Source: Vibrio harveyi NBRC 15634 = ATCC 14126 = KCTC 12724 (GTDB lineage Bacteria; Pseudomonadota; Gammaproteobacteria; Enterobacterales; Vibrionaceae). From it: a stretch of DNA of 50,278 nt. Positions 16,517 through 25,051 of this stretch are shown here, piece by piece. How positions within the stretch are numbered: the stretch's first letter is position 1; each line of letters starts with the position of its first letter. Where the stretch lies: positions 1 to 50,278 of the forward strand of contig NZ_BCUF01000044.1 in assembly GCF_001591145.1 (NCBI RefSeq), in the 5' to 3' direction. Both the position numbers and the translations under genes were made by a program. Under the pieces are notes generated by a model. That model ran no database searches and was not told where the DNA came from. It worked only from the letters and a program-made list of their open reading frames with translations.

Positions 16517-17310
16517 TGTACATTTCTTCATTTTTTAATCTTAAGTTTCGGGCAGGAGCTAAGCTTGCTCAAACGCAACAAAGACTCTATCGGTTTGGTA
16601 GTTTAATTTGTGACTTGACTGTTCCTGAAGGGTTTAACGAAAGTAGTCTAAGTGGTAATTTGCCAGAAGTGGATTTTGAATACTATCTTAATAATTCAAA
16701 AACTAAATATCATAACGATATTATTGAAATATCACGTTTAGATTGGTTTTACCATACGTTAATTCCATATCCTATGAATTATAGTTACTATGGTAAATTG
16801 ACCGTTAAAATTCAATTGATCCCTTTTCTTTTTAAACATAAAAAAGAAATAGACATGGATTGTATAAAAAGAGATATTGAACAAAGATATGAAACATTCT
16901 ATAACGCAGAGGAATATGATCATGAAACAGGAAGAGGGTATAATAAATTTAAAATTAAGCTAATTAATAAACATTTCAACGAAAATTACATTATTGGTGA
17001 TTTGAGACTTAAGGAAAGCCTTATAAATAAACGAATTCAAGAAGTTTTAATAAAAAATCCTGAATTTGTTTTTAGGGATAATTATATAATGTATGAAGAG
17101 GTTCGTTCAGAATCAAATCTAAAGAATCAGTATTTCTATATCCTCAATGAATATGGATATATTAATTTGGAAGTCCACCATGATGGATGGAATGATAAAT
17201 ATATGGGTGTCTGCTTCGAAAATTCGAAACAGGCAGAAGAGATTATAGTGTCTTCATTACATGTTTCTAAATATATTGAAGAAGGCTCTTCTGAGCACTT
17301 GCTGAAGTAG
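16516..17310 (+). CDS. Array paralogue 4, distant member of the same family
   Basis: This 264-residue protein starts at an ATG that overlaps the previous stop by one base. It is a distant relative. The block RLDWFYHTLIPYPMNYSYYGKL aligns with the IFNPIAPVNKQGDL region of the others, ERYETFY-x4-YDHETGRGY with the YHDPNP...RGYHT motif, FYILNEYGYINLEV with the IEFWY block, and LHVSKYIEE with LEIS-xIDS at the end. The YHDPNP and PPIKC motifs themselves are lost. The DNA is again AT-rich apart from the first ~100 bases. No signal peptide or membrane helix is seen. Being coupled to paralogue 3 while so divergent suggests that the family tolerates or favours diversification. Function unknown. Confidence 0.72.
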   Translation: MYISSFFNLKFRAGAKLAQTQQRLYRFGSLICDLTVPEGFNESSLSGNLPEVDFEYYLNNSKTKYHNDIIEISRLDWFYHTLIPYPMNYSYYGKLTVKIQLIPFLFKHKKEIDMDCIKRDIEQRYETFYNAEEYDHETGRGYNKFKIKLINKHFNENYIIGDLRLKESLINKRIQEVLIKNPEFVFRDNYIMYEEVRSESNLKNQYFYILNEYGYINLEVHHDGWNDKYMGVCFENSKQAEEIIVSSLHVSKYIEEGSSEHLLK

Positions 17311-17353
17311 GCTAGGTTTCATCAGAGCATGATTTTTTATCTACCTATTAGCA

Positions 17354-17373
17354 GTTAGTGTTGAACCACTAAC
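17354..17373. terminator. Weak hairpin between the array and the HAD gene
   Basis: GTTAGTG-TTGAAC-CACTAAC makes a 7 bp stem with a 6-base loop. It overlaps the stop codon of the convergent HAD gene. There is no good T run, so its role as terminator for the array is uncertain. Confidence 0.3.
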
Positions 17374-18028
17374 CCCAATTCAACAAGGTCCAATTCGGTC
17401 TATCAGCGTGCACTTTTAAGCGAGGGCATGGATTCACAAGGTAGACGTAATTTGCGTATTCACACAGTGGCAAGTCGTTGATTGAATCAGTATAGAAGTG
17501 GATTTCCGAATAGGACTTTGCCTGCGTCGCCAACCACTGTTTTAATCGGGTAACTTTGCCTTCTCGGTAACTTGGGATTCCATCGATTTCTGCGGTATAG
17601 CGGTTATCAGCCACCACCAAGTCAATTCCAAGAGCAGTCGGAATACCCAGATGTCGTCCAACAGCTGTCACTAAAAAAGTGACACTTGCTGAGATGATGA
17701 CCATATCAATATCATCACCAGACAGTTGCTCAATGAGCGTTTTGGCTTGAGGGTACTGTCTAGCCAGAATATGCTTTTCAACGCACTCTTCAACCAAGGC
17801 GTTGACTTCTTTAATCGGCATGTTTTCTATTGGCTTCATGGAAAACGCTAGGTAATCTTCCATCTCCATTTTCCCTTCTGCGTACAAGCTCATTAGGCGA
17901 AGATCTTCCTCAATAAAGTTAGGCTCAGTTGCGATGCCTTTCTCCACCAAAAACTCATTCCAAATCATTGCACAATCAGCGTTGATTAAGGTCTCATCCA
18001 TATCAAATACATACAAAGGTTTGGACAT
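17369..18028 (-). CDS. HAD-superfamily hydrolase, SerB-like (HAD-IB)
   Basis: The 219-residue protein shows all four HAD motifs: DMDETLIN with the nucleophile Asp (residues 9-16), SASVTF (motif II), a Lys in GKVTRLK (motif III) and FYTDSINDLP (motif IV). The helical cap between motif I and II is of the C1 type. The family removes phosphate from small metabolites such as phosphoserine or phosphorylated amino alcohols; the exact substrate is not readable. It is a single gene, convergent with the AT-rich array and divergent from the acyl-CoA ligase. Confidence 0.85.
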   Translation of the reverse strand: MSKPLYVFDMDETLINADCAMIWNEFLVEKGIATEPNFIEEDLRLMSLYAEGKMEMEDYLAFSMKPIENMPIKEVNALVEECVEKHILARQYPQAKTLIEQLSGDDIDMVIISASVTFLVTAVGRHLGIPTALGIDLVVADNRYTAEIDGIPSYREGKVTRLKQWLATQAKSYSEIHFYTDSINDLPLCEYANYVYLVNPCPRLKVHADRPNWTLLNWG

Positions 18029-18332
18029 AGTTCGGTTCTCACTGGTTGGGTTGAGGACGATGTAACTTGTCGCTCAGTACAGAGCGAGGCTTATGAGTGT
18101 GTGAGGTATGCTAACGACAAACTGTGACGGTTTCGTTGCACTTTCTCCGGACTATCACAAAACTTAGTTTCAATGATTAGGGATGAAGCATTTCTGAGTT
18201 GGCGTTAGAGAGCTACAATAGAACTTTCGAATCTAATCTTATTCTTGTGTACTGAATACAGTCACGCTTTTGAGCGATAATAGACTCACTCGCAAAGCGA
18301 ACATTAAGAAAAATACAAAAAGAACCCCCGAT
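18029..18332. other. Divergent promoter region
   Basis: This 304 bp region between the HAD gene and the acyl-CoA ligase holds no ORF of note (a TTG-started extension of the ligase frame from 18270 is unlikely to be translated). No clear operator could be identified. Confidence 0.4.
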
Positions 18333-19934
18333 ATGAACCAGTATGTAAATGATCCATCCAATTATCAGTTACTAATTAAAAACTTGCTGTTTTCCCCAGT
18401 TGCTTTCAACCCAGAGCAAGAAATCGTCTACGCTAATCACCGTCGTCATAGCTACAAAACGTTTCATGACCGTGTAAGACAGTTTGCCAACGCGCTTACC
18501 AAAATGGGCGTGAAAAAAGGCGATACGGTTGCTGTGATGGATTACGACTCCCACCGTTACCTTGAGTGTTACTTTGCTATCCCAATGATTGGTGCCAAGC
18601 TGCACATGATTAACGTTCGTTTGTCTCCAGAACAGATCCTTTACACCATTGATCATGCCGAAGATGACATCATTCTTATTCATGAAGAGTTTCTACCAAT
18701 CTTAGACCAGATCAAAGGGCGCATTGATACGGTCACTCGCTACGTTGTGTTACGTGATGATGAAGAGTGTGAGTATGAACGCCTTCTTGAACAGGAAAGC
18801 ACGGAATACAATTTCCCTGATTTCGATGAAAACACGGTGGCGACAACTTTCTACACCACGGGTACTACAGGATTTCCAAAAGGCGTTTTCTTCACGCATC
18901 GTCAACTTGTTCTTCATACTATGGGTATATTAAGCACAATCGGTACCAACGCTTCACAAGGTCGATTGCATCAAGGTGACATCTACATGCCGATTACGCC
19001 GATGTTTCATGTCCATGCTTGGGGGCTTCCATATATGGCAACCATGCTTGGTGTTAAGCAAGTCTACCCGGGTAAGTATGTTCCAGATGTTTTGCTTAAC
19101 CTGATTGAGCAAGAGAAGGTGACGTTCTCACACTGTGTGCCGACTATTTTGCATCTACTTCTGAGCTCTCCAAAGTCGAAAGCGATGGACTTTTCTGGGT
19201 GGAAAGTCGTCATTGGTGGTGCTGCGCTACCAAAAGCATTATGTAAATCAGCTCTAGAACGTGATATCGACGTATTTGCTGGTTACGGCATGAGTGAGAC
19301 TGGACCTATTCTTTCTATCGTCCAATTGACGCCTGAGCAATTAGAGTTAGATGTCGACCAACAAGCGGAATATCGCTCGAAGACAGGTAAGAAAGTTGCG
19401 CTTGTAGAAGCGTATATTGTGGATGAGGATATGAACAAACTGCCTCATGATGGCGAAACCGCTGGTGAAATTGTTGTTCGTGCACCTTGGTTAACGCCTA
19501 ACTACTACAAAGACAACAAAAACTCTAAAGCACTATGGCGTGGCGGTTACCTGCACACAGGTGATGTGGCGCATATTGATGACGAAGGCTTTATCAAGAT
19601 CACTGACCGCGTAAAAGATATGATTAAGATATCTGGTGAGTGGGTAAGTTCTTTAGAGCTTGAAGACATTCTCCACCAGCATCAGAGTGTTTCCGAAGTT
19701 GCGGTGATTGGTATGCCGCACAACAAGTGGGGTGAAGTGCCGTTAGCTTTGGTGACTTTGAAAGAAGACGCTCAAGTCACAGAAAAGGAACTGTTAGGTT
19801 TTGCGAAAGACTTCATCAATAAAGGGATTCTTGCTAGAGAAGCATTACTACTTAAAGTGAAGATAGTGGACGAGATTGCTAAGACCAGCGTTGGTAAAGT
19901 GGATAAGAAAGAACTGCGTAAACTTCATCTGTAA
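18333..19934 (+). CDS. Fatty acyl-CoA ligase (AMP-forming, medium/long chain)
   Basis: The 533-residue ANL-superfamily enzyme activates a fatty acid with ATP and transfers the acyl group to CoA. It shows the P-loop YTTGTTGFPKGV (about residues 177-188), the acyl/adenylate motif GYGMSETGP (about 317), the hinge LHTGDVAHIDDEGFIKITDR and a C-terminal catalytic Lys in SVGKVDKKEL. I start at ATG 18333 (MNQYVNDPSNYQLLIKNLLF); the upstream TTG frame adds a poorly conserved basic stretch. It is similar in outline to AlkK-type medium-chain ligases. The gene is monocistronic, with a strong terminator at 19968-20004. Chain-length preference cannot be read. Confidence 0.87.
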   Translation: MNQYVNDPSNYQLLIKNLLFSPVAFNPEQEIVYANHRRHSYKTFHDRVRQFANALTKMGVKKGDTVAVMDYDSHRYLECYFAIPMIGAKLHMINVRLSPEQILYTIDHAEDDIILIHEEFLPILDQIKGRIDTVTRYVVLRDDEECEYERLLEQESTEYNFPDFDENTVATTFYTTGTTGFPKGVFFTHRQLVLHTMGILSTIGTNASQGRLHQGDIYMPITPMFHVHAWGLPYMATMLGVKQVYPGKYVPDVLLNLIEQEKVTFSHCVPTILHLLLSSPKSKAMDFSGWKVVIGGAALPKALCKSALERDIDVFAGYGMSETGPILSIVQLTPEQLELDVDQQAEYRSKTGKKVALVEAYIVDEDMNKLPHDGETAGEIVVRAPWLTPNYYKDNKNSKALWRGGYLHTGDVAHIDDEGFIKITDRVKDMIKISGEWVSSLELEDILHQHQSVSEVAVIGMPHNKWGEVPLALVTLKEDAQVTEKELLGFAKDFINKGILAREALLLKVKIVDEIAKTSVGKVDKKELRKLHL

Positions 19935-19967
19935 GTAGTGAAACTTTTTGAATCCAAACCATAATAT

Positions 19968-20004
19968 TCGGCCCCGACACAGGTTATCTATCGGGGCCGA
20001 TTTT
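19968..20004 (+). terminator. Terminator of the acyl-CoA ligase gene
   Basis: TCGGCCCCGA and TCGGGGCCGA form a perfect 10 bp GC-rich stem, followed by TTTT. It lies between convergent genes and may also serve the minus-strand BCCT gene at 20037. Confidence 0.8.
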
Positions 20005-20036
20005 CATTTAGTTAAGGCTGCGTACTCAGTAACGTA

Positions 20037-21620
20037 CTAAATCAAACCTTGCTCTTTCGCCATGTGGTTCGCGATGCTTGGTGCTTTCCAAATGCTTGGC
20101 AGCAGAATAAAAGACACGGGTACTGCCGTAATGACGATGAAAGACTGCAGTGCAGAGATACCACCTGAGCCCATAGAAATAAGTGCGATTGCCACCACCC
20201 CCATCATCAAGCCCCAAAATGAACGAATAACGGCATTTGGCTCGGTAGAACCCGTCATCACGACACTAATGGTGTAAGTCATTGAATCACCAGTCGTTAC
20301 GATAAAAGTCGTAGTCAGGATCAAAAACAATACTGAAATCACCATTGGGAATGGCAATTCAGAGGTAATGGCAAGTAGAACTGCGGGAAGGTTAAAGCCT
20401 TCGAATGCTGATGAAATCAAACCTGGGTTTGCTAGCTCGAAGGCCAAGCCGCTGCCGCCAACAATGCTGAACCAGAAGCAGGTGATCAAAGGCGCAGCGA
20501 TGCTGATAGAGAGGATCAACTGACGAATGGTTCTGCCTCGTGAAATACGAGCAATGAAAATCGCCATCATTGGTCCGTAACCAATAAACCAACCCCAGAA
20601 GAAAACCGTCCACCAACTTAACCATTCTGTGTCACCACGATAAAGCGCCATTGGGAAGAAGTTATCAACCATGCGACCAATGCCTTGTACGTAACCATCC
20701 ACAATAAAGCTAGTTGGTCCGAAGAACAGAATGTAACCAATCAATGCTACAGACAACACAATGTTGTAACGGCTAACAAGTTGAATGCCCTTGCTCACGC
20801 CGCTTAGCGCTGACAAAGTGTACATGAGAATCGCAGCGACAATCACCAGGCTTTGAGTAATGAAGGTATCTGGCAAACCAAACAGAGAGTTCAATGCGTA
20901 GCTGATTTGTAGACCTAAGAAGCCGATAGGACCAATAGTACCAGCGGCTACAGCAATGATGCTGCACGCGTCTGCGACATCACCAATTCGACCGTGAATC
21001 GCTTTGTCGCCAAACACAGGGTACAGCAAAGTGCGTGGTTTAAGCGGTAAACCTTTGTCGTAGTGAAGGTGCATTAACACCACAGAAGAAAGACAACCTA
21101 AGATAGCCCAAGCAAGGAAGCCCCAATGCATGAAAGACTGAGAAAGCGCATTGATTGCAGAGGCTTTTGGTGAGGCTTCACCATATAAAGGTGGTGCAGA
21201 AACAAAGTGAGCAATAGGCTCAGCTGCAGCCCAGAATACACCGCCACCAGCAAGTAGGGTGCAAAGTACGATTGATAGCCATTTAAAGGTATCGATATCT
21301 GGTCTCGCTAAACCACCTAAGCGTACGTAACCCGTACGACCTAGCGCAATAGCCAAACCAATAAGGAAATTCAGAAGGAGTAATACTTGCCAGAAGGCAC
21401 CGAAGTATTGAGTTGCAAAGCCAAAGCCTGCATTAACCATTGCGGTCAGAGAGTCTGTATTCGTTAGAGCTAGCAAAACAAACACAGTGAGGAAGCTACC
21501 ACTTAACCAGAAAACAGGGTTAGTGAGTTCAAGACGCTTGAGAAGGGAAGGAGGATGAATCGCAGAATAGTCTGCCTCCTGAATAGGAGCATGAGAGGCG
21601 GCGTTCGTCATATTTGACAT
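20037..21620 (-). CDS. BCCT-family transporter with altered substrate box
   Basis: This 527-residue secondary transporter of the betaine/carnitine/choline family has twelve predicted helices. The hallmark region of TM8 reads WWTVFFWGWFIGYGPMMAIF, then IARISRGRTIRQ. Compared with BetP (YWAWWISWSP) as I remember it, one Trp is Phe and another is Tyr; in TM4, HWGFLAWAIL lacks the Tyr of the BetP aromatic cage; and the TM3 Gly-x-Gly-x-Gly motif is replaced by LLAGGG. Such changes suggest a substrate other than glycine betaine, or weak betaine transport. I start at ATG 21620 (MSNMTNAASH) behind AAGCGAAG; the GTG 45 bases upstream is unlikely. It is monocistronic and divergent from the beta-mannosidase gene. 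Confidence 0.87.
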   Translation of the reverse strand: MSNMTNAASHAPIQEADYSAIHPPSLLKRLELTNPVFWLSGSFLTVFVLLALTNTDSLTAMVNAGFGFATQYFGAFWQVLLLLNFLIGLAIALGRTGYVRLGGLARPDIDTFKWLSIVLCTLLAGGGVFWAAAEPIAHFVSAPPLYGEASPKASAINALSQSFMHWGFLAWAILGCLSSVVLMHLHYDKGLPLKPRTLLYPVFGDKAIHGRIGDVADACSIIAVAAGTIGPIGFLGLQISYALNSLFGLPDTFITQSLVIVAAILMYTLSALSGVSKGIQLVSRYNIVLSVALIGYILFFGPTSFIVDGYVQGIGRMVDNFFPMALYRGDTEWLSWWTVFFWGWFIGYGPMMAIFIARISRGRTIRQLILSISIAAPLITCFWFSIVGGSGLAFELANPGLISSAFEGFNLPAVLLAITSELPFPMVISVLFLILTTTFIVTTGDSMTYTISVVMTGSTEPNAVIRSFWGLMMGVVAIALISMGSGGISALQSFIVITAVPVSFILLPSIWKAPSIANHMAKEQGLI

Positions 21621-21912
21621 AATTACTTCGCTTTTTAGGGCTCGGAAGCCGTGCATTTCCCTCACACGAATAGCTCGAAAAGTGTGAGGATGATCAAAAA
21701 GCCGCTGATACTAGCACGTTGAGCACACCAATATAACCGTAGAGCCAGATTAATTATGGAAATCTGAAGCAAATTACTGATTTTGGGGTAGAGATCTTTT
21801 GCGTGAAGTGCGCCGCATTTCATACGTAAATGACATTTCCCTTATTCTTGCAAGGACATCTCAGGATTACATTGAGCCAACCTGTTCTAATAAAAATTGA
21901 AGGTCTTATCCT

Positions 21913-24330
21913 ATGGCTCATGTTGAACTCAATGGAATGTGGCAGTTAACTTCACCACAGCACCCAGATATCGATATTCCAATGACTTTGCCTGGAGACA
22001 ACGTTTCTGCGTTGTTACAAGCAGAGCTCATCCCTAATCCTTATTTTGCGGATAACGAAGCGAAAGTTCGTTGGATTGAAACGTGTGATTGGCATATTTC
22101 ACGTCAGTTTGATGTGGATGACGCAGTGCTCTTTGCCAAACAAGTTTGGATGACACTTACTCGCGTTGATACTTTAGCGACGTTTTACATTAATGGTGAG
22201 CAAGTACTAACTTGCAGCAACATGTTTGCCCAACAACGTCTTGATATTAAACCTTACTTAAAACAAGGCACTAACACGATTCGAGTTGAGTTTGCTCGCG
22301 TAGATTTAGAAGGCGCAGAGCGAGCAAAGAAACTGCCGTTTCCTATTCCTTCTGCAATGGGGAACAACCAGATCCCGCACATGAACTTGATTCGCAAAAC
22401 TCAATGTCATTCGGGATGGGATTGGGGTATTTGTTTAATGGTCTCGGGTATCTATGACCCGATTCAAATCGATGTTGTCGAGGACGTGTGGTTAAAAAGC
22501 TTCTCCACAAACCAGCAATGGCAGACAGATGGAAGTGTATTGGTTGACGTTCTTATAGAGGTAGAGGCTGGCAATCAATGTCATGAAATCATTGTTAATT
22601 TTAATGGTGAACGACAAGTGCTCCAAACCGAAGGAAGTGGTCACTATCACTGTGAGTTCCTTGTAAGCGAACCTAAGCTTTGGTGGCCGGCAGGTTATGG
22701 TGAAGCGCACCTCTATTCCATTTCAGTCACTTCTGGTGAACAAACTCTAGTCCGTAAGATTGGTTTACGAGAGTTGAGCTTAAATAATCAAGCTGATGAA
22801 CATGGATCGGCGATGGAATTCATCATTAATGGCACTCCGATTAATGCTAAGGGGGCGAACTGGATTCCGATCGATGCCATGCCGGGGCGTGAGTGCGAAA
22901 CCCGCTACCGAACGCTTTTACAAAGTGCCGTTGATGCCAACATGAACATGATTCGTGTCTGGGGTGGTGGGCAGTATGAGAGTGAAACCTTCTATGACTT
23001 GTGTGATGAACTGGGGCTGTTAGTTTGGCAAGACATGATGTTTGCTTGTTCGCTTTACCCTTCTAGCGATGACTTCTTAAAAGAAGTTGAACAAGAACTG
23101 CGTTTCCAAATTCCACGCTTAAAAGAACACCCATCTATTGCGTTATGGTGTGGCGACAATGAAGTTATTGGAGCTATTGGCTGGTATGACGAATCCAAGC
23201 ATAACAAAGTGAAATATACGGTGAACTATGACCGTCTCAACCGCATGATAGAGCAGGTGATCGGACAGTTAGACGAATCTCGTCGTTTTTGGCCTAGCTC
23301 TCCTTGTAATGGTGAACTGGACTTCGGAGATGCTTGGCATGATGACAGTAAAGGTGACATGCATTTTTGGGATGTGTGGCATTCAGGAAAATCATTTAAT
23401 GCCTACCTAAACATTAATCCTCGCTTTTGCTCAGAATTTGGTTTCCAATCTTGGCCTTCGTTTGCGGAAGCAAAACAGTTTGTACCGGAACAAGACTGGA
23501 ACGTTACGTCACCTACCTTTGAGCAGCACCAAAAGAACCCACGTGGTAACAGCATCATTACTGAGATGTTCACCCGATATTTCCGTTTTCCTAGCGGCTT
23601 TGAGCAAATGTTGTACCTTAGCCAAGTGCAGCAAGCGATGGCTATCAAAACTGCGTGTGACCATTGGCGAGCCATCACACCGATATGTCGTGGCATGTTG
23701 TATTGGCAACTTAATGACAACTGGCCTGTGAGTTCATGGTCTAGCCTCGAATACAGTGGTCGTTGGAAGCAGTTGCATTACCATGCGAAACGCTTCTTTG
23801 CACCTCAGTATTTCGTGTTCTCGGAACACACAGGCAACTTGAGTCTGCATCTGCTCAACGATGCCAAAATACCAGTTAGTGCGGATATTCAACTTCATTG
23901 GGTTAATTGGCAAGGCGAAATTGAGAAAACTTGGCAGATAGAGAAAACGGTGACGAATGATAGCAATACTGTCATTTGGTCTTTAGATGAGCAGGTTGAC
24001 CTAGTTGGTTTGGGCGACCTGAAATCAGGGTTCTTGTATGTGGAAGCGCAGGTGGGTGATGAACGAATCAACAATACCTGGTTTAGCACTCATGAACTGA
24101 AGACGCTACCTATGGTTAAAGCAAATATTGAAGTAACGATTGAAGCAAACCAAGTGACCCTACGGGCAAATAAAGCGGCGTTTTTTGTTCATTTGGAGTG
24201 TGATACGGCTGGGCGCTTTGAAGATTCAAGCATCACTTTATTGGCAAACCAGCCCGTTACGTTAACATTCTTGGGTGACGATTGGGCGGCAATGGCAGAG
24301 TCTCTGCGTGTTTACCACTTGATGCAATAA
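21913..24330 (+). CDS. Beta-mannosidase (GH2)
   Basis: The 805-residue glycoside hydrolase family 2 enzyme cleaves terminal beta-1,4-linked mannose from manno-oligosaccharides by a retaining mechanism. The N-terminal jelly-roll domain includes the PWDWG-like signature (HSGWDWGICL). The TIM barrel carries WGGGQYE, the acid/base Glu in LWCGDNEV (about residue 420) and the nucleophile Glu in RFCSEFGFQSWPS (about 510). The length is normal for beta-mannosidases. No signal peptide is present, so it acts in the cytoplasm on imported mannobiose or similar sugars. There are no sugar-transport genes next to it. The start ATG has TGAAGG upstream. Confidence 0.9.
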   Translation: MAHVELNGMWQLTSPQHPDIDIPMTLPGDNVSALLQAELIPNPYFADNEAKVRWIETCDWHISRQFDVDDAVLFAKQVWMTLTRVDTLATFYINGEQVLTCSNMFAQQRLDIKPYLKQGTNTIRVEFARVDLEGAERAKKLPFPIPSAMGNNQIPHMNLIRKTQCHSGWDWGICLMVSGIYDPIQIDVVEDVWLKSFSTNQQWQTDGSVLVDVLIEVEAGNQCHEIIVNFNGERQVLQTEGSGHYHCEFLVSEPKLWWPAGYGEAHLYSISVTSGEQTLVRKIGLRELSLNNQADEHGSAMEFIINGTPINAKGANWIPIDAMPGRECETRYRTLLQSAVDANMNMIRVWGGGQYESETFYDLCDELGLLVWQDMMFACSLYPSSDDFLKEVEQELRFQIPRLKEHPSIALWCGDNEVIGAIGWYDESKHNKVKYTVNYDRLNRMIEQVIGQLDESRRFWPSSPCNGELDFGDAWHDDSKGDMHFWDVWHSGKSFNAYLNINPRFCSEFGFQSWPSFAEAKQFVPEQDWNVTSPTFEQHQKNPRGNSIITEMFTRYFRFPSGFEQMLYLSQVQQAMAIKTACDHWRAITPICRGMLYWQLNDNWPVSSWSSLEYSGRWKQLHYHAKRFFAPQYFVFSEHTGNLSLHLLNDAKIPVSADIQLHWVNWQGEIEKTWQIEKTVTNDSNTVIWSLDEQVDLVGLGDLKSGFLYVEAQVGDERINNTWFSTHELKTLPMVKANIEVTIEANQVTLRANKAAFFVHLECDTAGRFEDSSITLLANQPVTLTFLGDDWAAMAESLRVYHLMQ

Positions 24331-24397
24331 CGGAAAGCACTTTTGAAAGGGGGCTTCCGTGCTCCCTTTTGATTTCTCAGCCTGAGAATGGCTTGAT

Positions 24398-25051
24398 TTA
24401 GAACAGGTTTCGTTTTGCCCAAGTGATCGCCTGCATTCGATTCTTCACTTCAAGTTTGCGAAAGATACTGTAGAGGTGCGACTTCACAGTGTGCTCACTT
24501 ACAAACAACGAGTCGGCGATATCGAGGTTAGAACCTCCTTGGCAAAGCGCTGTAAGTACTTGCATTTCACGTCGAGTTAGCTCAATTTCGAGTTTCGTGT
24601 CGAGCTCAGAAACCGAGTGATTTAAGTTTACAAGATAGCTCACTAAACGATTGAGTATGTCGCGTGAGAGCCAGTTTTCACCATTCACAACACCTTTTAA
24701 TCCTCGAATCACTTTGTCAAAATCTTCATCGAAGTAAAACAGACCTTTTAAGTTCGACCAAGAGAGCAGACTCTCGATGCCCAAATTAGGTTCGGCATTA
24801 ACCAAAACGGTCGCATCAACGTGATCGAGCTCGTTGAGCACGACTTTAACCCCAGAGAGATCTGGCAGTGAACTGTCGACAATAGCAACATAGTGTTCAT
24901 CGCGATAAACAGGAAGATCAGTACTTGATCCTTTCGCCAAGAGGACTGGTTGACCAAGCTGTTGTTCGATTGTCGTCTGTAAGCCTCTTCCTTGAATGTT
25001 GTTGCAAGTGAATAATAAGATGGTGTTGGTGGTTGGATTGTTATTCATCAT
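24398..25051 (-). CDS. VpsT/CsgD-family LuxR-type regulator, probably c-di-GMP-binding
   Basis: The 217-residue protein has a receiver-like N-terminal domain and a LuxR HTH (LTRREMQVLTALCQGGSNLD, then VSEHTVKSHLYSIFRKLEVKN, about residues 158-208). Between them lies WLSR at residues 127-130, which fits the W[FLM][TS]R motif that binds cyclic di-GMP in V. cholerae VpsT. V. parahaemolyticus CpsS and CpsQ belong to the same class, and this may be a CpsS-type gene, though I cannot assign it firmly. The expected targets are biofilm matrix or capsule genes elsewhere. The ATG overlaps the stop of the HTH fusion gene (TAATG), and a diguanylate cyclase gene is next upstream, so signal maker and reader may be cotranscribed. 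Confidence 0.85.
   Translation of the reverse strand: MMNNNPTTNTILLFTCNNIQGRGLQTTIEQQLGQPVLLAKGSSTDLPVYRDEHYVAIVDSSLPDLSGVKVVLNELDHVDATVLVNAEPNLGIESLLSWSNLKGLFYFDEDFDKVIRGLKGVVNGENWLSRDILNRLVSYLVNLNHSVSELDTKLEIELTRREMQVLTALCQGGSNLDIADSLFVSEHTVKSHLYSIFRKLEVKNRMQAITWAKRNLF

Noticed and set aside
13820..17310. CRISPR or simple tandem repeat reading of the array
   Set aside because: The repeated units are whole protein-coding genes with codon-level divergence, not short direct repeats with spacers.
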